From contig NW_027331510.1 in assembly GCF_022965805.1 (NCBI RefSeq), positions 1,441,001-1,505,000 of the forward strand: a stretch of DNA of 64,000 bases, read 5' to 3'. The position numbers were made by a program, and so were the translations under genes. Within the stretch, counting starts at the first letter, position 1. Every line of letters starts with the position of its first letter. This stretch comes from Primulina eburnea. Its lineage: Eukaryota > Streptophyta > Magnoliopsida > Lamiales > Gesneriaceae. Of the stretch, positions 60,808 through 64,000 are shown in pieces. The notes beneath the pieces were generated by a model. That model saw nothing but the letters and a program-made list of their open reading frames with translations, did no database searches and was not told the origin of the DNA.

Positions 60808-61496
60808 GGTACACCTTGGCGGATCCGAGCCCACTCCTTAACGGACCCTAGCGCTGCCAAGGGTCCAAGCCCACAATCCAAGCACTGCCAGGGGTCCAAG
60901 CCCACAGTCTCTAGCCCTAACAATACCTAACCTATTAGAAATCTGAGCCCACCAATGGGCTGGGAAATCCGAGCCCACCAGGGGGTTGGGAGCTCAAATC
61001 CCTGACGTAACTAAATGATATGAAGATATTCTCAGAGAAGGGACTTGACGGATGCGGGATTTGGGTCAATCTAATCAGGATAGGGCAAAGAGTTCCAGAT
61101 GCGTAGAGATGGAGTTCTAATGTTTGAAATCCCTTGTCGCGGGAAGGACTTTTATCTCAGCAGGAGTCCTATTCCTATAAGGTAACCAATATCGTCCCTC
61201 TATAAATACCAGGTATTGGCCCATGATTTGATTTATTCACATTGTCTTGCTCATTTAGCATTAATACATTTCACTCTTATGTTTGCTCTCCGGACTGATT
61301 TTAGAAACGGAGGGGTCACGCTGGAAAACTCTCCCGTGCCCCTTAATCTTGTTTTTGTCTGTGCAGTACCTAGAGATCCGACCCGACCCAATCAGCTGGG
61401 AAGATTTGAAGACCCGTTATCCAGACCGAACCCGATATGAAATTTTGGTATCATCAATTCATGACGTCTGTGGGAAATTGAAGGAAAGGAGATAAG

Positions 61497-62460
61497 ATGT
61501 TGAGTACTGAAGACATTGCCATGGAAGCGAAGAAAACATAAATCATAATGGTAACCAGAGTTTCGCTGTGGCCGAGCTGACAACAAGTGTTGGCCCGGAG
61601 CGAATCAGGAAACACAACTCGCCGAGATGAAGAAGCTGATAGAGGAGGTTGAGCAATTGAAGGACAAATGGAATGGGAATTTCCTTCCCCCAACTCGAGC
61701 AATACCAATTCTGTTGAGATACTAGCCCAAGAACTCACTAAAAACTTCAAATTCCCGAATATCGCAGAATACGACAGAAAGGGAGACCTCGAAGACCATC
61801 TGGCGCGGTTAGAAAACGCCGTGGTCGGTGCAGCAGTGGTTTAATCTGCTTCGGCCCGGGGACATCAAAATGTTCCAGGACTTCGTCCGAACTTTTCTCC
61901 ATCAATTCGCCAATAGCAAAAAACATCCCATCACTTCTCTCAGTCTCTTTGCTATGAAACAGCAGGAACACAAAATCTTGCGAGCATGTATGCGAAGGTT
62001 CAGCGCCGTGATCATTGAAATACCCTCTGCCATGTCGGACCTATTGATCAGCGCGTTCATCCAAGCACTCACCACGGAGGATTTTCTCAAATCACTGACT
62101 AAAAAGCCGGTGAATACTTATGATGAACTTCTAGCCTGGGTAGAAAATTATGTCAATCTAGAAGAAGTCCAGCTTGCCCGGGCCCATCAACGGAGGGAGC
62201 CGCCCAACAGCCCCAAGAAGCCCAAGCTAGTGAACTCTGCTCCCTGTCCTGATCGACCAGCTCGTTTGGAGCCTCTGGGCCAGTTCGTCGCATACACCCC
62301 GATCAAGGTTAGTAAGCTCAGAGCCCTCCAAATACGTGAGATTGGACAAGAACGTGCTCGGATTATGGGGTATGGCTCAGACAATGATAACCTCCAGGCC
62401 ATGGATTCAGATCTCGTGGAAGAAAAAAGGGAAAAGGCCAGAGTAATCAAAATCTTTTGA
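61497..62460 (+). pseudogene. Ty3/gypsy-like gag, longest open stretch in the window
   Basis: ATG at 61497 is followed by a one-base deletion (GCCATGG for GCCAATGG) and early stops. A deletion of about 60 bp near 61824 removes the HQYSDPIKF region present at 32460. From 61828 the frame is open for about 210 codons to the TGA at 62458: QQWFNLLRPGDIKMFQDF, LHQFANSKKHPIT, MRRFSAVIIEIPSAMSD, FIQALTTEDFLKSL, TYDELLAWVENYVN, a proline/lysine-rich stretch (REPPNSPKKPKLV) and a C-terminal part ending RVIKIF. No CCHC zinc knuckle is seen. Capsid-type protein remnant. Confidence 0.88.
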
Positions 62461-62479
62461 GTATAATTTTGAACTCTTT

Positions 62480-63076
62480 ATGACGTCTAGTTCGTAAAAC
62501 CATCACCCCATTAGCGAACTCCCCACATTCATCTGTGAAGTATCTTTGTCAAAAAAATTTTTGAACTGTGATTTATTTAGATCCTTCAGCAATAATACCT
62601 CTCAGATATTCTTTTTACCGCAATATTCCTATGTACTTCACTTGCTTGTTCATGCGGAATTGTTTATCATTTCTCATCTTCCTTTTGTGATGAGATATTT
62701 ATTGGTTGAGGGTTAGTGGTCATGAAGGTAAAAAACGATCTTCAACGTCATCTTCATTATGTGAATTTTCTTGTGGTTTGAGAAAATATTTTTTGAGATG
62801 CCCATCTGTAGTATGTGACTTCATAGTTCATAATTTATGTTTATTTTCTATTTGTTGGTCTTAACTTGGTTATGTGTGATTAAATATTATTTGTTTTCTG
62901 AATTGCGCACTTAATATCATTATTTTGTCGTTACATAATCTTCACCTGCAGCATGGTCGCATGTTGGACATTGAGTTTATGATCCTCGTCCCTGTTATTG
63001 CTTTGTCGATTTATTTATCACACTAATGCATTGTTGTTTTCCATGATACGATAAAATTTTACATTGTAATGCATTG
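62480..63076 (+). pseudogene. SR34-like pseudogene, second copy (5' part)
   Basis: Matches 33164-33762 closely. Possible exon-1 remnant from ATG at 62480 and the RRM1 exon after CTGCAG at 62952 (HGRMLDIEFMILVPVIAL). The same decay of the RRM1 exon is present, so both copies descend from one already broken gene. The remainder would lie beyond the right edge. Confidence 0.82.
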
Positions 63077-64000
63077 ATGTTGCTGAAATCCGGGATGGTA
63101 GCTGGGAGCTCAGATCTTCGCTTGGGGAGCTCGGATCAGACCTTTGAAATATGGAAGCACAAACAAGAGTCACAGGGGTTTTCTCCCGACCTCAGCTCAG
63201 GAGCTCTGATTACGTCAGACCTCACATCGCCTTGGTTACGCCAAGCTTATAAGAGTTTTCACCCGAACTTAGCTCAGGAGCTCTGATCACGCTTGAACTC
63301 ACATGGCCTTGGTCACGCCAGGCTTATATGGATTTTCACCTGACCTCAGCTCAGGAGCAATGATTACGTCAGACCTCAAATCGCCTTGATCACGCCAGGA
63401 TTATAAGGGTTTTCACCCGACCTCGGCTCAGAAGCTTTGATAACGTCAGAGCTTAAATCATCTTGGTTACGCTAAGCTTATAAAAGTTTGCACCCGACCT
63501 CGGCTCAGGAGCTCTGATTACGTCAGAGCTCACATCGCCTCGGTTATGCTAGACTTATATTGGTTTTCACCCGAATTCAGCTCAAGAGCTCTGATCAAGC
63601 CAGAGCTCACATCGCCTTGGTCACGCTAGGCATAGAGGGGTTTTCACCCTAATTCAGCTAAGGACCTCTGACTACGTCATACCTCACATCGCCTTGGTTA
63701 CGTCAAGCTTATAAGGGTTTTCACCCGACCTCAGTTCAAGAGCTTTGATTACTTCAGAGCTCACATCATCTTGGTTACGCCAAGCTTATAAGGGTCCTCT
63801 CAGTTGACCTCATTTAATGAGCTTTGATTACGTCAGAGCTCACCTCGTCTCGGCTATGCCAGGCTTATATAAGGTTCACCCGACCTAAGCTCAGCCGAAC
63901 CTTTACATTATTATTTACCAACTGTTGGGCCGAGCTCCCAGATCCCGACCGACCTCTCTCAGTGTGACCTCCTCGCGTTATTAATCATTAAGTGTTGGGC
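63077..64000. mobile_element. Foldback element, second copy (left arm and centre, cut by window)
   Basis: The same left end (ATGTTGCTGAAATCCGGGAT) in the same intron position as 33763, the same ~77-bp subrepeats at 63177-63890 and the start of the 70-bp central repeats at about 63910. The right arm is outside the window. Several subrepeats differ by point changes from the first copy. Confidence 0.85.

Larger units (their letters stand above)
59783..62460 (+). mobile_element. Retroelement block E: tandem 5' ends with a longer gag
   Basis: Second copy of the block D arrangement. First LTR and leader 59783-60492 (TATA changed to TGTAAA), truncated gag 60493-60807, shared GCTCTT/GGTACACC junction, second LTR and leader 60808-61496 (TATAAA at 61201), then gag 61497-62460. 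It is followed by the same SR-pseudogene start as block D. No pol genes. Confidence 0.85.

Overview
The window looks like nuclear DNA from a flowering plant, probably a eudicot. It is AT-rich and has intron-bearing gene remnants with GT/AG borders (an SR-type splicing factor, a PHO1/EXS phosphate exporter, a GRAS regulator). It also has a plant L1-type LINE, Ty3/gypsy-like gag and LTR pieces, and a hAT-type MITE. I see no intact protein-coding gene, no rRNA or tRNA, and nothing prokaryotic. Almost all short ORFs are repeat-derived or shadows.

Layout. 1-1047: 3'-truncated piece of LINE reverse transcriptase. 1048-21648: head-to-tail array of a ~1178-bp unit, nearly uniform up to ~14.9 kb and then increasingly diverged and rearranged. 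21649-30594: a ~2.98-kb higher-order repeat, three rounds of [LTR + leader + 5' gag + partial LTR] followed by ~1.4 kb of the array unit. 30595-33143: the same retroelement block with a longer gag. 33164-36565: a broken SR34-like splicing-factor pseudogene whose introns carry a 1.54-kb foldback element and a 455-bp hAT-type MITE. 37042-37717: three exons of a PHO1-like gene. 39697-40187: GRAS pseudogene. 40.2-43.0 kb: AT-rich DNA with small tandem duplications and a possible isolated first exon. 43.0-43.66 kb: an old, diverged piece of the array unit. 43660-48353: a 4.7-kb degenerate LINE flanked by a 21-bp target-site duplication lying within array-unit sequence. 48354-59782: a second, shorter array of the unit. 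59783-64000: second copies of the retroelement block, the SR-pseudogene start and the foldback element.

Interpretation. The left edge matches the LINE at ~46.6 kb, and the right edge matches 30.6-35.0 kb, in the same order and orientation. The window therefore reads as one complete copy of a large tandem duplicon (gene remnants, LINE, array, gag block), flanked by the ends of its two neighbours. The copies differ mainly in array length (~29.6 kb against ~11.4 kb). Shared stops, frameshifts and deletion junctions show that most copies spread passively by DNA-level duplication (unequal exchange or replication slippage), not by renewed transposition. The source of the 1178-bp unit was not identified.
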